Part shown: piece by piece, positions 37,826 through 52,788 of the stretch | Numbering within the stretch: position 1 is the first letter of the stretch | Layout: the number at the start of each line of letters is the position of its first letter | Assembly: GCA_964057225.1 (NCBI GenBank) | Contig: OZ059894.1 | Location: 2,976,001 to 3,040,000, forward strand | Reading direction: 5' to 3' | From: Auanema rhodensis | Taxonomy: Eukaryota > Nematoda > Chromadorea > Rhabditida > Rhabditidae | DNA: 64,000 bases | Position numbers and translations under genes: made by a program | The notes under the pieces: generated by a model | What the model saw: only the letters and a program-made list of their open reading frames with translations | What the model was told of the DNA's origin: nothing | The model's database searches: none

Positions 37826-39931
37826 ATATCCTCGATTTTCACCCTGAAGAATTAATTTTTTCGTTGAATAACATTGTCCATCGTCTTTGCCTTGAAAAAG
37901 GGAATCTAAAAACATCTACTTTTCGCTAAATTATTTTGAAATTTTTCGAAAAAATTTTTGTCAAAATGTTTTTGGAAGTAATGTTGAGTGTACATGGAAA
38001 CTCAACATACACTAATGCATCATTTTTCAAACGATCATAACTAATTTTTGTATTAAGCGTTTTTCAATGTAGTATAGTGCATTCGATGCGGATTTTTAAG
38101 CTGCGTCGATCTGTGTTATCAGATTTGCGCTAGCTTAAAAATGCACCGAGATATCAACTGATATAAGTTCACACTTATATCCTCGATTTTCACCCTGAAG
38201 AATTAATTTTTTCGTTGAATAACATTGTCCATCGTCTTTGCCTTGAAAAAAGGAATCTAAAAACATCTACTTTTCGCTAAATTATTTTGAAATTTTTCGA
38301 AAAAATTTTTGTCAAAATGTTTTTGGAAGCAATGTTGAGTGTACATGGAAACTCAACATACACTAATGCATCATTTTTCAAACAATCATAACTAATTTTT
38401 GTATTAAGCGTTTTTCAATGTAGTATAGTGCATTCGATGCGGATTTTTAAGCTGCGTCGATCTGTGTTATCCGATTTGCGCTAGCTGAAAAATGCACCGA
38501 GATATCAACTGATATAAGTTCACACTTATATCCTCGATTTTCACCCTGAAGAATTAATTTTTTCGTTGAATAACATTGTCCATCGTCTTTGCCTTGAAAA
38601 AAGGAATCTAAAAACATCTACTTTTCGCTAAATTATTTTGAAATTTTTCGAAAAAATTTTTGTCAAAATGTTTTTGGAAGCAATGTTGAGTGTACATGGA
38701 AACTCAACATACACTAATGCATCATTTTTCAAACGATCATAACTAATTTTTGTATTGAGCGTTTTTCAATGTAGTGTAGTGCATTCGATGCGGATTTTTA
38801 AGCTGCGTCGAGCTGTGTTATCAGATTTGTGCTAGCTTAAAAATGCACCGAGATATCAACTGATATAAGTTCACACATATATCCTCGATTTTCACCCTGA
38901 AGAATTAATTTTTTCGTTGAATAACATTGTCCATCGTCTTTGCCTTGAAAAAAGGAATCTAAAAACATCTACTTTTCGCTAAATTATTTTGAAATTTTTC
39001 GAAAAAATTTTTGTCAAAATGTTTTTGGAAGTAATGTTGAGTGTACATGGAAACTCAACATACACTAATGCATCATTTTTCAAACGATCATAACTAATTT
39101 TTGTATTAAGCGTTTTTCAATGTAGTATAGTGCATTCGATGCGGATTTTCAAGCTGCGTCGATCTGTGTTATCAGATTTGCGCTAGCTTAAAAATGCACC
39201 GAGATATCAACTGATATAAGTTCACACATATATCCTCGATTTTCACCCTGAAGAATTAATTTTTTCGTTGAATAACATTGTCCATCGTCTTTGCCTTGAA
39301 AAAAGGAATCTAAAAACATCTACTTTTCGCTAAATTATTTTGAAATTTTTCGAAAAAATTTTTGTCAAAATGTTTTTGGAAGTAATGTTGAGTGTACATG
39401 GAAACTCAACATACACTAATGCATCATTTTTCAAACGATCATAACTAATTTTTGTATTAAGCGTTTTTCAATGTAGTATAGTGCATTCGATGCGGATTTT
39501 CAAGCTGCGTCGATCTGTGTTATCAGATTTGCGCTAGCTTAAAAATGCACCGAGATATCAACTGATATAAGTTCACACATATATCCTCGATTTTCACCCT
39601 GAAGAATTAATTTTTTCGTTGAATAACATTGTCCATCGTCTTTGCCTTGAAAAAAGGAATCTAAAAACATCTACTTTTCGCTGAATTATTTTGAAATTTT
39701 TCGAAAAAATTTTTGTCAAAATGTTTTTGGAAGTAATGTTGAGTGTACATGGAAACTCAACATACACTAATGCATCATTTTTCAAACGATCATAACTAAT
39801 TTTTGTATTAAGCGTTTTTCAATGTAGTATAGTGCATTCGATGCGGATTTTCAAGCTGCGTCGATCTGTGTTATCAGATTTGCGCTAGCTTAAAAATGCA
39901 CCGAGATATCAACTGATATAAGTTCACACAT
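37826..39931. repeat. 6-unit higher-order repeat, copy 1 (2106 bp)
   Basis: Sites agree 2106 bp downstream from 37826 to 40786. Markers are the aagggaatct junction (37900, 40006, 42112), the gtagtgtag/gtgctagc unit (38771, 40877), three consecutive agtaatg/caag units, an agtaatg unit with taag, and an agcaatg/ccgat unit. The one difference noticed is ctgaatt at 39683 against ctaaatt at 41789. The start is set by 37825 c against 39931 t. Confidence 0.82.
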
Positions 39932-42892
39932 ATATCCTCGATTTTCACCCTGAAGAATTAATTTTTTCGTTGAATAACATTGTCCATCGTCTTTGCCTTG
40001 AAAAAGGGAATCTAAAAACATCTACTTTTCGCTAAATTATTTTGAAATTTTTCGAAAAAATTTTTGTCAAAATGTTTTTGGAAGTAATGTTGAGTGTACA
40101 TGGAAACTCAACATACACTAATGCATCATTTTTCAAACGATCATAACTAATTTTTGTATTAAGCGTTTTTCAATGTAGTATAGTGCATTCGATGCGGATT
40201 TTTAAGCTGCGTCGATCTGTGTTATCAGATTTGCGCTAGCTTAAAAATGCACCGAGATATCAACTGATATAAGTTCACACTTATATCCTCGATTTTCACC
40301 CTGAAGAATTAATTTTTTCGTTGAATAACATTGTCCATCGTCTTTGCCTTGAAAAAAGGAATCTAAAAACATCTACTTTTCGCTAAATTATTTTGAAATT
40401 TTTCGAAAAAATTTTTGTCAAAATGTTTTTGGAAGCAATGTTGAGTGTACATGGAAACTCAACATACACTAATGCATCATTTTTCAAACAATCATAACTA
40501 ATTTTTGTATTAAGCGTTTTTCAATGTAGTATAGTGCATTCGATGCGGATTTTTAAGCTGCGTCGATCTGTGTTATCCGATTTGCGCTAGCTGAAAAATG
40601 CACCGAGATATCAACTGATATAAGTTCACACTTATATCCTCGATTTTCACCCTGAAGAATTAATTTTTTCGTTGAATAACATTGTCCATCGTCTTTGCCT
40701 TGAAAAAAGGAATCTAAAAACATCTACTTTTCGCTAAATTATTTTGAAATTTTTCGAAAAAATTTTTGTCAAAATGTTTTTGGAAGCAATGTTGAGTGTA
40801 CATGGAAACTCAACATACACTAATGCATCATTTTTCAAACGATCATAACTAATTTTTGTATTGAGCGTTTTTCAATGTAGTGTAGTGCATTCGATGCGGA
40901 TTTTTAAGCTGCGTCGAGCTGTGTTATCAGATTTGTGCTAGCTTAAAAATGCACCGAGATATCAACTGATATAAGTTCACACATATATCCTCGATTTTCA
41001 CCCTGAAGAATTAATTTTTTCGTTGAATAACATTGTCCATCGTCTTTGCCTTGAAAAAAGGAATCTAAAAACATCTACTTTTCGCTAAATTATTTTGAAA
41101 TTTTTCGAAAAAATTTTTGTCAAAATGTTTTTGGAAGTAATGTTGAGTGTACATGGAAACTCAACATACACTAATGCATCATTTTTCAAACGATCATAAC
41201 TAATTTTTGTATTAAGCGTTTTTCAATGTAGTATAGTGCATTCGATGCGGATTTTCAAGCTGCGTCGATCTGTGTTATCAGATTTGCGCTAGCTTAAAAA
41301 TGCACCGAGATATCAACTGATATAAGTTCACACATATATCCTCGATTTTCACCCTGAAGAATTAATTTTTTCGTTGAATAACATTGTCCATCGTCTTTGC
41401 CTTGAAAAAAGGAATCTAAAAACATCTACTTTTCGCTAAATTATTTTGAAATTTTTCGAAAAAATTTTTGTCAAAATGTTTTTGGAAGTAATGTTGAGTG
41501 TACATGGAAACTCAACATACACTAATGCATCATTTTTCAAACGATCATAACTAATTTTTGTATTAAGCGTTTTTCAATGTAGTATAGTGCATTCGATGCG
41601 GATTTTCAAGCTGCGTCGATCTGTGTTATCAGATTTGCGCTAGCTTAAAAATGCACCGAGATATCAACTGATATAAGTTCACACATATATCCTCGATTTT
41701 CACCCTGAAGAATTAATTTTTTCGTTGAATAACATTGTCCATCGTCTTTGCCTTGAAAAAAGGAATCTAAAAACATCTACTTTTCGCTAAATTATTTTGA
41801 AATTTTTCGAAAAAATTTTTGTCAAAATGTTTTTGGAAGTAATGTTGAGTGTACATGGAAACTCAACATACACTAATGCATCATTTTTCAAACGATCATA
41901 ACTAATTTTTGTATTAAGCGTTTTTCAATGTAGTATAGTGCATTCGATGCGGATTTTCAAGCTGCGTCGATCTGTGTTATCAGATTTGCGCTAGCTTAAA
42001 AATGCACCGAGATATCAACTGATATAAGTTCACACATATATCCTCGATTTTCACCCTGAAGAATTAATTTTTTCGTTGAATAACATTGTCCATCGTCTTT
42101 GCCTTGAAAAAGGGAATCTAAAAACATCTACTTTTCGCTAAATTATTTTGAAATTTTTCGAAAAAATTTTTGTCAAAATGTTTTTGGAAGTAATGTTGAG
42201 TGTACATGGAAACTCAACATACACTAATGCATCATTTTTCAAACGATCATAACTAATTTTTGTATTAAGCGTTTTTCAATGTAGTATAGTGCATTCGATG
42301 CGGATTTTTAAGCTGCGTCGATCTGTGTTATCAGATTTGCGCTAGCTTAAAAATGCACCGAGATATCAACTGATATAAGTTCACACTTATATCCTCGATT
42401 TTCACCCTGAAGAATTAATTTTTTCGTTGAATAACATTGTCCATCGTCTTTGCCTTGAAAAAAGGAATCTAAAAACATCTACTTTTCGCTAAATTATTTT
42501 GAAATTTTTCGAAAAAATTTTTGTCAAAATGTTTTTGGAAGCAATGTTGAGTGTACATGGAAACTCAACATACACTAATGCATCATTTTTCAAACAATCA
42601 TAACTAATTTTTGTATTAAGCGTTTTTCAATGTAGTATAGTGCATTCGATGCGGATTTTTAAGCTGCGTCGATCTGTGTTATCCGATTTGCGCTAGCTGA
42701 AAAATGCACCGAGATATCAACTGATATAAGTTCACACTTATATCCTCGATTTTCACCCTGAAGAATTAATTTTTTCGTTGAATAACATTGTCCATCGTCT
42801 TTGCCTTGAAAAAAGGAATCTAAAAACATCTACTTTTCGCTAAATTATTTTGAAATTTTTCGAAAAAATTTTTGTCAAAATGTTTTTGGAAG
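39932..42892. repeat. 6-unit higher-order repeat, copy 2 and part of a third
   Basis: The second copy is 39932-42037, followed by 855 bp of a third that ends where 42893 begins to differ (agtaatg here, agcaatg 2106 bp upstream). The gtagtgtag unit in this block also reads gtgctagc where most units read gcgctagc. Confidence 0.8.
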
Positions 42893-43521
42893 TAATGTTG
42901 AGTGTACATGGAAACTCAACATACACTAATGCATCATTTTTCAAACGATCATAACTAATTTTTGTATTGAGCGTTTTGCAATGTAGTATAGTGCATTCGA
43001 TGCGGATTTTCAAGCTGCGTCGATCTGTGTTATCAGATTTGCGCTAGCTTAAAAATGCACCGAGATATCAACTGATATAAGTTCACACATATATCCTCGA
43101 TTTTCACCCTGAAGAATTAATTTTTTCGTTGAATAACATTGTCCATCGTCTTTGCCTTGAAAAAAGGATCCTAAAAACATCTACTTTTCGCTAAATTATT
43201 TTGAAATTTTTCGAAAAAATTTTTGTCAAAATGTTTTTGGAAGCAATGTTGAGTGTACATGGAAACTCAACATACACTAATGCATCATTTTTCAAACAAT
43301 CATCACTAATTTTTGTATTAAGCGTTTTTCAATGTAGTATAGTGCATTCGATGCGGATTTTTAAGCTGCGTCGATCTGTGTTATCCGATTTGCGCTAGCT
43401 GAAAAATGCACCGAGATATCAACTGATATAAGTTCACACTTATATCCTCGATTTTCACCCTGAAGAATTAATTTTTTCGTTGAATAACATTGTCCATCGT
43501 CTTTGCCTTGAAAAAAGGAAT

Positions 43522-45627
43522 CTAAAAACATCTACTTTTCGCTAAATTATTTTGAAATTTTTCGAAAAAATTTTTGTCAAAATGTTTTTGGAAGCAATGT
43601 TGAGTGTACATGGAAACTCAACATACACTAATGCATCATTTTTCAAACGATCATAACTAATTTTTGTATTGAGCGTTTTTCAATGTAGTGTAGTGCATTC
43701 GATGCGGATTTTTAAGCTGCGTCGAGCTGTGTTATCAGATTTGTGCTAGCTTAAAAATGCACCGAGATATCAACTGATATAAGTTCACACATATATCCTC
43801 GATTTTCACCCTGAAGAATTAATTTTTTCGTTGAATAACATTGTCCATCGTCTTTGCCTTGAAAAAAGGAATCTAAAAACATCTACTTTTCGCTAAATTA
43901 TTTTGAAATTTTTCGAAAAAATTTTTGTCAAAATGTTTTTGGAAGTAATGTTGAGTGTACATGGAAACTCAACATACACTAATGCATCATTTTTCAAACG
44001 ATCATAACTAATTTTTGTATTAAGCGTTTTTCAATGTAGTATAGTGCATTCGATGCGGATTTTCAAGCTGCGTCGATCTGTGTTATCAGATTTGCGCTAG
44101 CTTAAAAATGCACCGAGATATCAACTGATATAAGTTCACACATATATCCTCGATTTTCACCCTGAAGAATTAATTTTTTCGTTGATTAACATTGTCCATC
44201 GTCTTTGCCTTGAAAAAAGGAATCTAAAAACATCTACTTTTCGCTAAATTATTTTGAAATTTTTCGAAAAAATTTTTGTCAAAATGTTTTTGGAAGTAAT
44301 GTTGAGTGTACATGGAAACTCAACATACACTAATGCATCATTTTTCAAACGATCATAACTAATTTTTGTATTAAGCGTTTTTCAATGTAGTATAGTGCAT
44401 TCGATGCGGATTTTCAAGCTGCGTCGATCTGTGTTATCAGATTTGCGCTAGCTTAAAAATGCACCGAGATATCAACTGATATAAGTTCACACATATATCC
44501 TCGATTTTCACCCTGAAGAATTAATTTTTTCGTTGAATAACATTGTCCATCGTCTTTGCCTTGAAAAAAGGAATCTAAAAACATCTACTTTTCGCTAAAT
44601 TATTTTGAAATTTTTCGAAAAAATTTTTGTCAAAATGTTTTTGGAAGTAATGTTGAGTGTACATGGAAACTCAACATACACTAATGCATCATTTTTCAAA
44701 CGATCATAACTAATTTTTGTATTAAGCGTTTTTCAATGTAGTATAGTGCATTCGATGCGGATTTTCAAGCTGCGTCGATCTGTGTTATCAGATTTGCGCT
44801 AGCTTAAAAATGCACCGAGATATCAACTGATATAAGTTCACACATATATCCTCGATTTTCACCCTGAAGAATTAATTTTTTCGTTGAATAACATTGTCCA
44901 TCGTCTTTGCCTTGAAAAAGGGAATCTAAAAACATCTACTTTTCGCTAAATTATTTTGAAATTTTTCGAAAAAATTTTTGTCAAAATGTTTTTGGAAGTA
45001 ATGTTGAGTGTACATGGAAACTCAACATACACTAATGCATCATTTTTCAAACGATCATAACTAATTTTTGTATTAAGCGTTTTTCAATGTAGTATAGTGC
45101 ATTCGATGCGGATTTTTAAGCTGCGTCGATCTGTGTTATCAGATTTGCGCTAGCTTAAAAATGCACCGAGATATCAACTGATATAAGTTCACACTTATAT
45201 CCTCGATTTTCACCCTGAAGAATTAATTTTTTCGTTGAATAACATTGTCCATCGTCTTTGCCTTGAAAAAAGGAATCTAAAAACATCTACTTTTCGCTAA
45301 ATTATTTTGAAATTTTTCGAAAAAATTTTTGTCAAAATGTTTTTGGAAGCAATGTTGAGTGTACATGGAAACTCAACATACACTAATGCATCATTTTTCA
45401 AACAATCATAACTAATTTTTGTATTAAGCGTTTTTCAATGTAGTATAGTGCATTCGATGCGGATTTTTAAGCTGCGTCGATCTGTGTTATCCGATTTGCG
45501 CTAGCTGAAAAATGCACCGAGATATCAACTGATATAAGTTCACACTTATATCCTCGATTTTCACCCTGAAGAATTAATTTTTTCGTTGAATAACATTGTC
45601 CATCGTCTTTGCCTTGAAAAAAGGAAT
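43522..45627. repeat. Displaced copy of the 6-unit repeat
   Basis: The same six monomer types occur again in the same order, 2808 bp (8 units) after the copy beginning near 40714: gtagtgtag at 43685, three agtaatg/caag units, aagggaatct at 44920, then the taag and ccgat units. A private change, gttgattaac, lies at about 44180. Two other units (42820-43521), one ending at a GGATCC junction, separate it from the preceding copy. Confidence 0.76.
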
Positions 45628-46329
45628 CTAAAAACATCTACTTTTCGCTAAATTATTTTGAAATTTTTCGAAAAAATTTTTGTCAAAATGTTTTTGGAAG
45701 TAATGTTGAGTGTACATGGAAACTCAACATACACTAATGCATCATTTTTCAAACGATCATAACTAATTTTTGTATTAAGCGTTTTGCAATGTAGTATAGT
45801 GCATTCGATGCGGATTTTCAAGCTGCGTCGATCTGTGTTATCAGATTTGCGCTAGCTTAAAAATGCACCGAGATATCAACTGATATAAGTTCACACACAT
45901 ATCCTCGATTTTCACCCTGAAGAATTAATTTTTTCGTTGAATAACATTGTCCATCGTCTTTGCCTTGAAAAAGGGAATCTAAAAACATCTACTTTTCGCT
46001 AAATTATTTTGAAATTTTTCGAAAAAATTTTTGTCAAAATGTTTTTGGAAGTAATGTTGAGTGTACATGGAAACTCAACATACACTAATGCATCATTTTT
46101 CAAACGATCATAACTAATTTTTGTATTAAGCGTTTTTCAATGTAGTATAGTGCATTCGATGCGGATTTTTAAGCTGCGTCGATCTGTGTTATCAGATTTG
46201 CGCTAGCTTAAAAATGCACCGAGATATCAACTGATATAAGTTCACACTTATATCCTCGATTTTCACCCTGAAGAATTAATTTTTTCGTTGAATAACATTG
46301 TCCATCGTCTTTGCCTTGAAAAAAGGAAT

Positions 46330-47733
46330 CTAAAAACATCTACTTTTCGCTAAATTATTTTGAAATTTTTCGAAAAAATTTTTGTCAAAATGTTTTTGGA
46401 AGCAATGTTGAGTGTACATGGAAACTCAACATACACTAATGCATCATTTTTCAAACAATCATAACTAATTTTTGTATTAAGCGTTTTTCAATGTAGTATA
46501 GTGCATTCGATGCGGATTTTTAAGCTGCGTCGATCTGTGTTATCCGATTTGCGCTAGCTGAAAAATGCACCGAGATATCAACTGATATAAGTTCACACTT
46601 ATATCCTCGATTTTCACCCTGAAGAATTAATTTTTTCGTTGAATAACATTGTCCATCGTCTTTGCTTTGAAGAAAGGAATCTAAAAACATCTACTTTTTG
46701 CTAAATTATTCTGAAATTTTTCGAAAAAATTTTTGTCAAAATGTTTTTGGAAGCAATGTTGAGTGTACATGGAAACTCAACATACACTAATGCATCATTT
46801 TTCAAACGATCATAACTAATTTTTGTATTAAGCGTTTTTCAATGTAGTATAGTGCATTCGATGCGGATTTTCAAGCTGCGTCGATCTGTGTTATCAGATT
46901 TGCGCTAGCTTAAAAATGCACCGAGATATCAACTGATATAAGTTCACACTTATATCCTCGATTTTCACCCTGAAGAATTAATTTTTTCGATGAATAACAT
47001 TGTCCATCGTCTTTGCCTTGAAAAAAGGAATCTAAAAACATCTACTTTTCGCTAAATTATTTTGAAATTTTTCGAAAAAATTTTTGTCAAAATGTTTTTG
47101 GAAGCAATGTTGAGTGTACATGGAAACTCAACATACACTAATGCATCATTTTTCAAACAATCATAACTAATTTTTGTATTAAGCGTTTTTCAATGTAGTA
47201 TAGTGCATTCGATGCGGATTTTTAAGCTGCGTCGATCTGTGTTATCCGATTTGCGCTAGCTGAAAAATGCACCGAGATATCAACTGATATAAGTTCACAC
47301 TTATATCCTCGATTTTCACCCTGAAGAATTAATTTTTTCGTTGAATAACATTGTCCATCGTCTTTGCTTTGAAGAAAGGAATCTAAAAACATCTACTTTT
47401 TGCTAAATTATTCTGAAATTTTTCGAAAAAATTTTTGTCAAAATGTTTTTGGAAGCAATGTTGAGTGTACATGGAAACTCAACATACACTAATGCATCAT
47501 TTTTCAAACGATCATAACTAATTTTTGTATTAAGCGTTTTTCAATGTAGTATAGTGCATTCGATGCGGATTTTCAAGCTGCGTCGATCTGTGTTATCAGA
47601 TTTGCGCTAGCTTAAAAATGCACCGAGATATCAACTGATATAAGTTCACACTTATATCCTCGATTTTCACCCTGAAGAATTAATTTTTTCGATGAATAAC
47701 ATTGTCCATCGTCTTTGCCTTGAAAAAAGGAAT
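46330..47733. repeat. 702-bp dimer with the gctttgaagaaagg junction
   Basis: An aaacaatc/ccgat/ctgaaaa unit ending in gctttgaagaaagg is followed by a tactttttgc unit with attctgaaat and caag; the pair occurs twice (46330-47031, 47032-47733). The junction variant is at 46661 and 47363, 702 bp apart, and again at 51224, 52979, 62456 and 63860. Confidence 0.78.
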
Positions 47734-48927
47734 CTAAAAACATCTACTTTTCGCTAAATTATTTTGAAATTTTTCGAAAAAATTTTTGTCAAAATGTTTT
47801 TGGAAGCAATGTTGAGTGTACATGGAAACTCAACATACACTAATGCATCATTTTTCAAACAATCATAACTAATTTTTGTATTAAGCGTTTTTCAATGTAG
47901 TATAGTGCATTCGATGCGGATTTGTAAGCTGCGTCGATCTGTGTTATCCGATTTGCGCTAGCTGAAAAATGCACCGAGATATCAACTGATATAAGTTCAC
48001 ACTTATATCCTCGATTTTCACCCTGAAGAATTAATTTTTTCGTTGAATAACATTGTCCATCGTCTTTGCCTTGAAAAAAAGAATCTAAAAACATCTACTT
48101 TTTGCTAAATTATTTTGAAATTTTTCGAAAAAATTTTTGTCAAAATGTTTTTGGAAGCAATGTTGATTGTACATGGAAACTCAACATACACTAATGCATC
48201 ATTTTTCAAACGATCATAACTAATTTTTGTATTGAGCGTTTTTCAATGTAGTATAGTGCATTCGATGCGGATTTTTAAGCTGCGTCGAGCTGTGTTATCA
48301 GATTTGCGCTAGCTTAAAAATGCACCGAGATATCAACTGATATAAGTTCACACATATATCCTCGATTTTCACCCTGAAGAATTAATTTTTTCGTTGAATA
48401 ACATTGTCCATCGTCTTTGCCTTGAAAAAAGGAAACTAAAAACATCTACTTTTCGCTAAATTATTTTGAAATTTTTCGAAAAAATTTTTGTCAAAATGTT
48501 TTTGGAAGCAATGTTGAGTGTACATGGAAACTCAACATACACTAATGCATCATTTTTCAAACAATCATAACTAATTTTTGTATTAAGCGTTTTTCAATGT
48601 AGTATAGTGCATTCGATGCGGATTTTTAAGCTGCGTCGATCTGTGTTATCCGATTTGCGCTAGCTTAAAAATGCACCGAGATATCAACTGATATAAGTTC
48701 ACACATATATCCTCGATTTTCACCCTGAAGAATTAATTTTTTCGTTGAATAACATTGTCCATCGTCTTTGCCTTGAAAAAAGGAAACTAAAAACATCTAC
48801 TTTTCGCTAAATTATCTTGAAATTTTTCGAAAAAATTTTTGTCAAAATGTTTTTGGAAGCAATGTTGAGTGTACATGGAAACTCAACATACACTAATGCA
48901 TCATTTTTCAAACAATCATAACTAATT
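47032..48927. repeat. Upstream copy of an 11-unit (3861-bp) duplication
   Basis: This matches 50893-52788. Shared rare changes are gctttgaagaaagg, attctg, gttgattg (48162 and 52023), ggaaacta junctions and attatcttg. The clear exception is a private gatttgtaag at about 47924. The match ends where 48928 is a (ctaattattg) and 52789 is t (ctaatttttg). Confidence 0.8.
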
Positions 48928-51033
48928 ATTGTATTAAGCGTTTTTCAATGTAGTATAGTGCATTCGATGCGGATTTTTAAGCTGCGTCGATCTGTGTTAT
49001 CAGATTTGCGCTAGCTTAAAAATGCACCGAGATATCAACTGATATAAGTTCACACTTATATCCTCGATTTTCACCCTGAAGAATTAATTTTTTCGTTGAA
49101 TAACATTGTCCATCGTCTTTGCCTTGAAAAAAGGAATCTAAAAACATCTACTTTTCGCTAAATTATTTTGAAATTTTTCGAAAAAATTTTTGTCAAAATG
49201 TTTTTGGAAGCAATGTTGAGTGTACATGGAAACTCAACATACACTAATGCATCATTTTTCAAACGATCATAACTAATTTTTGTATTGAGCGTTTTTCAAT
49301 GTAGTATAGTGCATTCGATGCGGATTTTCAAGCTGCGTCGATCTGTGTTATCAGATTTGCGCTAGCTTAAAAATGCATCGATATATCAACTGATAAAAGT
49401 TCACACTTATATCCTCGATTTTCACCCTGAAGAATTAATTTTTTCGATGAATAACATTGTCCATCGTCTTTGCCTTGAAAAAAGGAATCTAAAAACATCT
49501 ACTTTTCGCTGAATTATTTTGAAATTTTTCGAAAAAATTTTTGTCAAAATGTTTTTGGAAGCAATGTTGAGTGTACATGGAAACTCAACATACACTAATG
49601 CATCATTTTTCAAACAATCAAAACTAATTATTGTATTAAGCGTTTTTCAATGTAGTATAGTGCATTCGATGCGGATTTTTAAGCTGCGTCGATCTGTGTT
49701 ATCCGATTTGCGCTAGCTGAAAAATGCACCGAGATATCAACTGATATAAGTTCACACTTATATCCTCGATTTTCACCCTGAAGAATTAATTTTTTCGTTG
49801 AATAACATTGTCCATCGTCTTTGCCTTGAAAAAAAGAATCTAAAAACATCTACTTTTTGCTAAATTATTTTGAAATTTTTCGAAAAAATTTTTGTCAAAA
49901 TGTTTTTGGAAGCAATGTTGAGTGTACATGGAAACTCAACATACACTAATGCATCATTTTTCAAACGATCATAACTAATTTTTGTATTAAGCGTTTTTCA
50001 ATGTAGTATAGTGCATTCGATGCGGATTTTCAAGCTGCGTCGATCTGTGTTATCAGATTTGCGCTAGCTTAAAAATGCACCGATATATCAACTGATAAAT
50101 GTTCACACTTATATCCTCGATTTTCACCCTGAAGAATTAATTTTTTCGATGAATAACATTGTCCATCGTCTTTGCCTTGAAAAAAGGAATCTAAAAACAT
50201 CTACTTTTCGCTAAATTATTTTGAAATTTTTCGAAAAAATTTTTGTCAAAATGTTTTTGGAAGCAATGTTGAGTGTACATGGAAACTCAACATACACTAA
50301 TGCATCATTTTTCAAACAATCATAACTAATTATTGTATTAAGCGTTTTTCAATGTAGTATAGTGCATTCGATGCGGATTTTTAAGCTGCGTCGATCTGTG
50401 TTATCCGATTTGCGCTAGCTGAAAAATGCACCGAGATATCAACTGATATAAGTTCACACTTATATCCTCGATTTTCACCCTGAAGAATTAATTTTTTCGT
50501 TGAATAACATTGTCCATCGTCTTTGCCTTGAAAAAAAGAATCTAAAAACATCTACTTTTTGCTAAATTATTTTGAAATTTTTCGAAAAAATTTTTGTCAA
50601 AATGTTTTTGGAAGCAATGTTGAGTGTACATGGAAACTCAACATACACTAATGCATCATTTTTCAAACGATCATAACTAATTTTTGTATTAAGCGTTTTT
50701 CAATGTAGTATAGTGCATTCGATGCGGATTTTCAAGCTGCGTCGATCTGTGTTATCAGATTTGCGCTAGCTTAAAAATGCACCGATATATCAACTGATAA
50801 ATGTTCACACTTATATCCTCGATTTTCACCCTGAAGAATTAATTTTTTCGATGAATAACATTGTCCATCGTCTTTGCCTTGAAAAAAGGAATCTAAAAAC
50901 ATCTACTTTTCGCTAAATTATTTTGAAATTTTTCGAAAAAATTTTTGTCAAAATGTTTTTGGAAGCAATGTTGAGTGTACATGGAAACTCAACATACACT
51001 AATGCATCATTTTTCAAACAATCATAACTAATT

Positions 51034-52788
51034 TTTGTATTAAGCGTTTTTCAATGTAGTATAGTGCATTCGATGCGGATTTTTAAGCTGCGTCGATCTG
51101 TGTTATCCGATTTGCGCTAGCTGAAAAATGCACCGAGATATCAACTGATATAAGTTCACACTTATATCCTCGATTTTCACCCTGAAGAATTAATTTTTTC
51201 GTTGAATAACATTGTCCATCGTCTTTGCTTTGAAGAAAGGAATCTAAAAACATCTACTTTTTGCTAAATTATTCTGAAATTTTTCGAAAAAATTTTTGTC
51301 AAAATGTTTTTGGAAGCAATGTTGAGTGTACATGGAAACTCAACATACACTAATGCATCATTTTTCAAACGATCATAACTAATTTTTGTATTAAGCGTTT
51401 TTCAATGTAGTATAGTGCATTCGATGCGGATTTTCAAGCTGCGTCGATCTGTGTTATCAGATTTGCGCTAGCTTAAAAATGCACCGAGATATCAACTGAT
51501 ATAAGTTCACACTTATATCCTCGATTTTCACCCTGAAGAATTAATTTTTTCGATGAATAACATTGTCCATCGTCTTTGCCTTGAAAAAAGGAATCTAAAA
51601 ACATCTACTTTTCGCTAAATTATTTTGAAATTTTTCGAAAAAATTTTTGTCAAAATGTTTTTGGAAGCAATGTTGAGTGTACATGGAAACTCAACATACA
51701 CTAATGCATCATTTTTCAAACAATCATAACTAATTTTTGTATTAAGCGTTTTTCAATGTAGTATAGTGCATTCGATGCGGATTTTTAAGCTGCGTCGATC
51801 TGTGTTATCCGATTTGCGCTAGCTGAAAAATGCACCGAGATATCAACTGATATAAGTTCACACTTATATCCTCGATTTTCACCCTGAAGAATTAATTTTT
51901 TCGTTGAATAACATTGTCCATCGTCTTTGCCTTGAAAAAAAGAATCTAAAAACATCTACTTTTTGCTAAATTATTTTGAAATTTTTCGAAAAAATTTTTG
52001 TCAAAATGTTTTTGGAAGCAATGTTGATTGTACATGGAAACTCAACATACACTAATGCATCATTTTTCAAACGATCATAACTAATTTTTGTATTGAGCGT
52101 TTTTCAATGTAGTATAGTGCATTCGATGCGGATTTTTAAGCTGCGTCGAGCTGTGTTATCAGATTTGCGCTAGCTTAAAAATGCACCGAGATATCAACTG
52201 ATATAAGTTCACACATATATCCTCGATTTTCACCCTGAAGAATTAATTTTTTCGTTGAATAACATTGTCCATCGTCTTTGCCTTGAAAAAAGGAAACTAA
52301 AAACATCTACTTTTCGCTAAATTATTTTGAAATTTTTCGAAAAAATTTTTGTCAAAATGTTTTTGGAAGCAATGTTGAGTGTACATGGAAACTCAACATA
52401 CACTAATGCATCATTTTTCAAACAATCATAACTAATTTTTGTATTAAGCGTTTTTCAATGTAGTATAGTGCATTCGATGCGGATTTTTAAGCTGCGTCGA
52501 TCTGTGTTATCCGATTTGCGCTAGCTTAAAAATGCACCGAGATATCAACTGATATAAGTTCACACATATATCCTCGATTTTCACCCTGAAGAATTAATTT
52601 TTTCGTTGAATAACATTGTCCATCGTCTTTGCCTTGAAAAAAGGAAACTAAAAACATCTACTTTTCGCTAAATTATCTTGAAATTTTTCGAAAAAATTTT
52701 TGTCAAAATGTTTTTGGAAGCAATGTTGAGTGTACATGGAAACTCAACATACACTAATGCATCATTTTTCAAACAATCATAACTAATT
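51034..52788. repeat. 5-unit higher-order repeat, copy 1 (1755 bp)
   Basis: Five monomers repeat 1755 bp later: gctttgaagaaagg at 51224 and 52979, gttgattg at 52023 and 53778, then two ggaaacta junction units and the attatcttg unit. The copy boundary is taken where the downstream block ends, at the ctaattattg fork (54544). Confidence 0.8.
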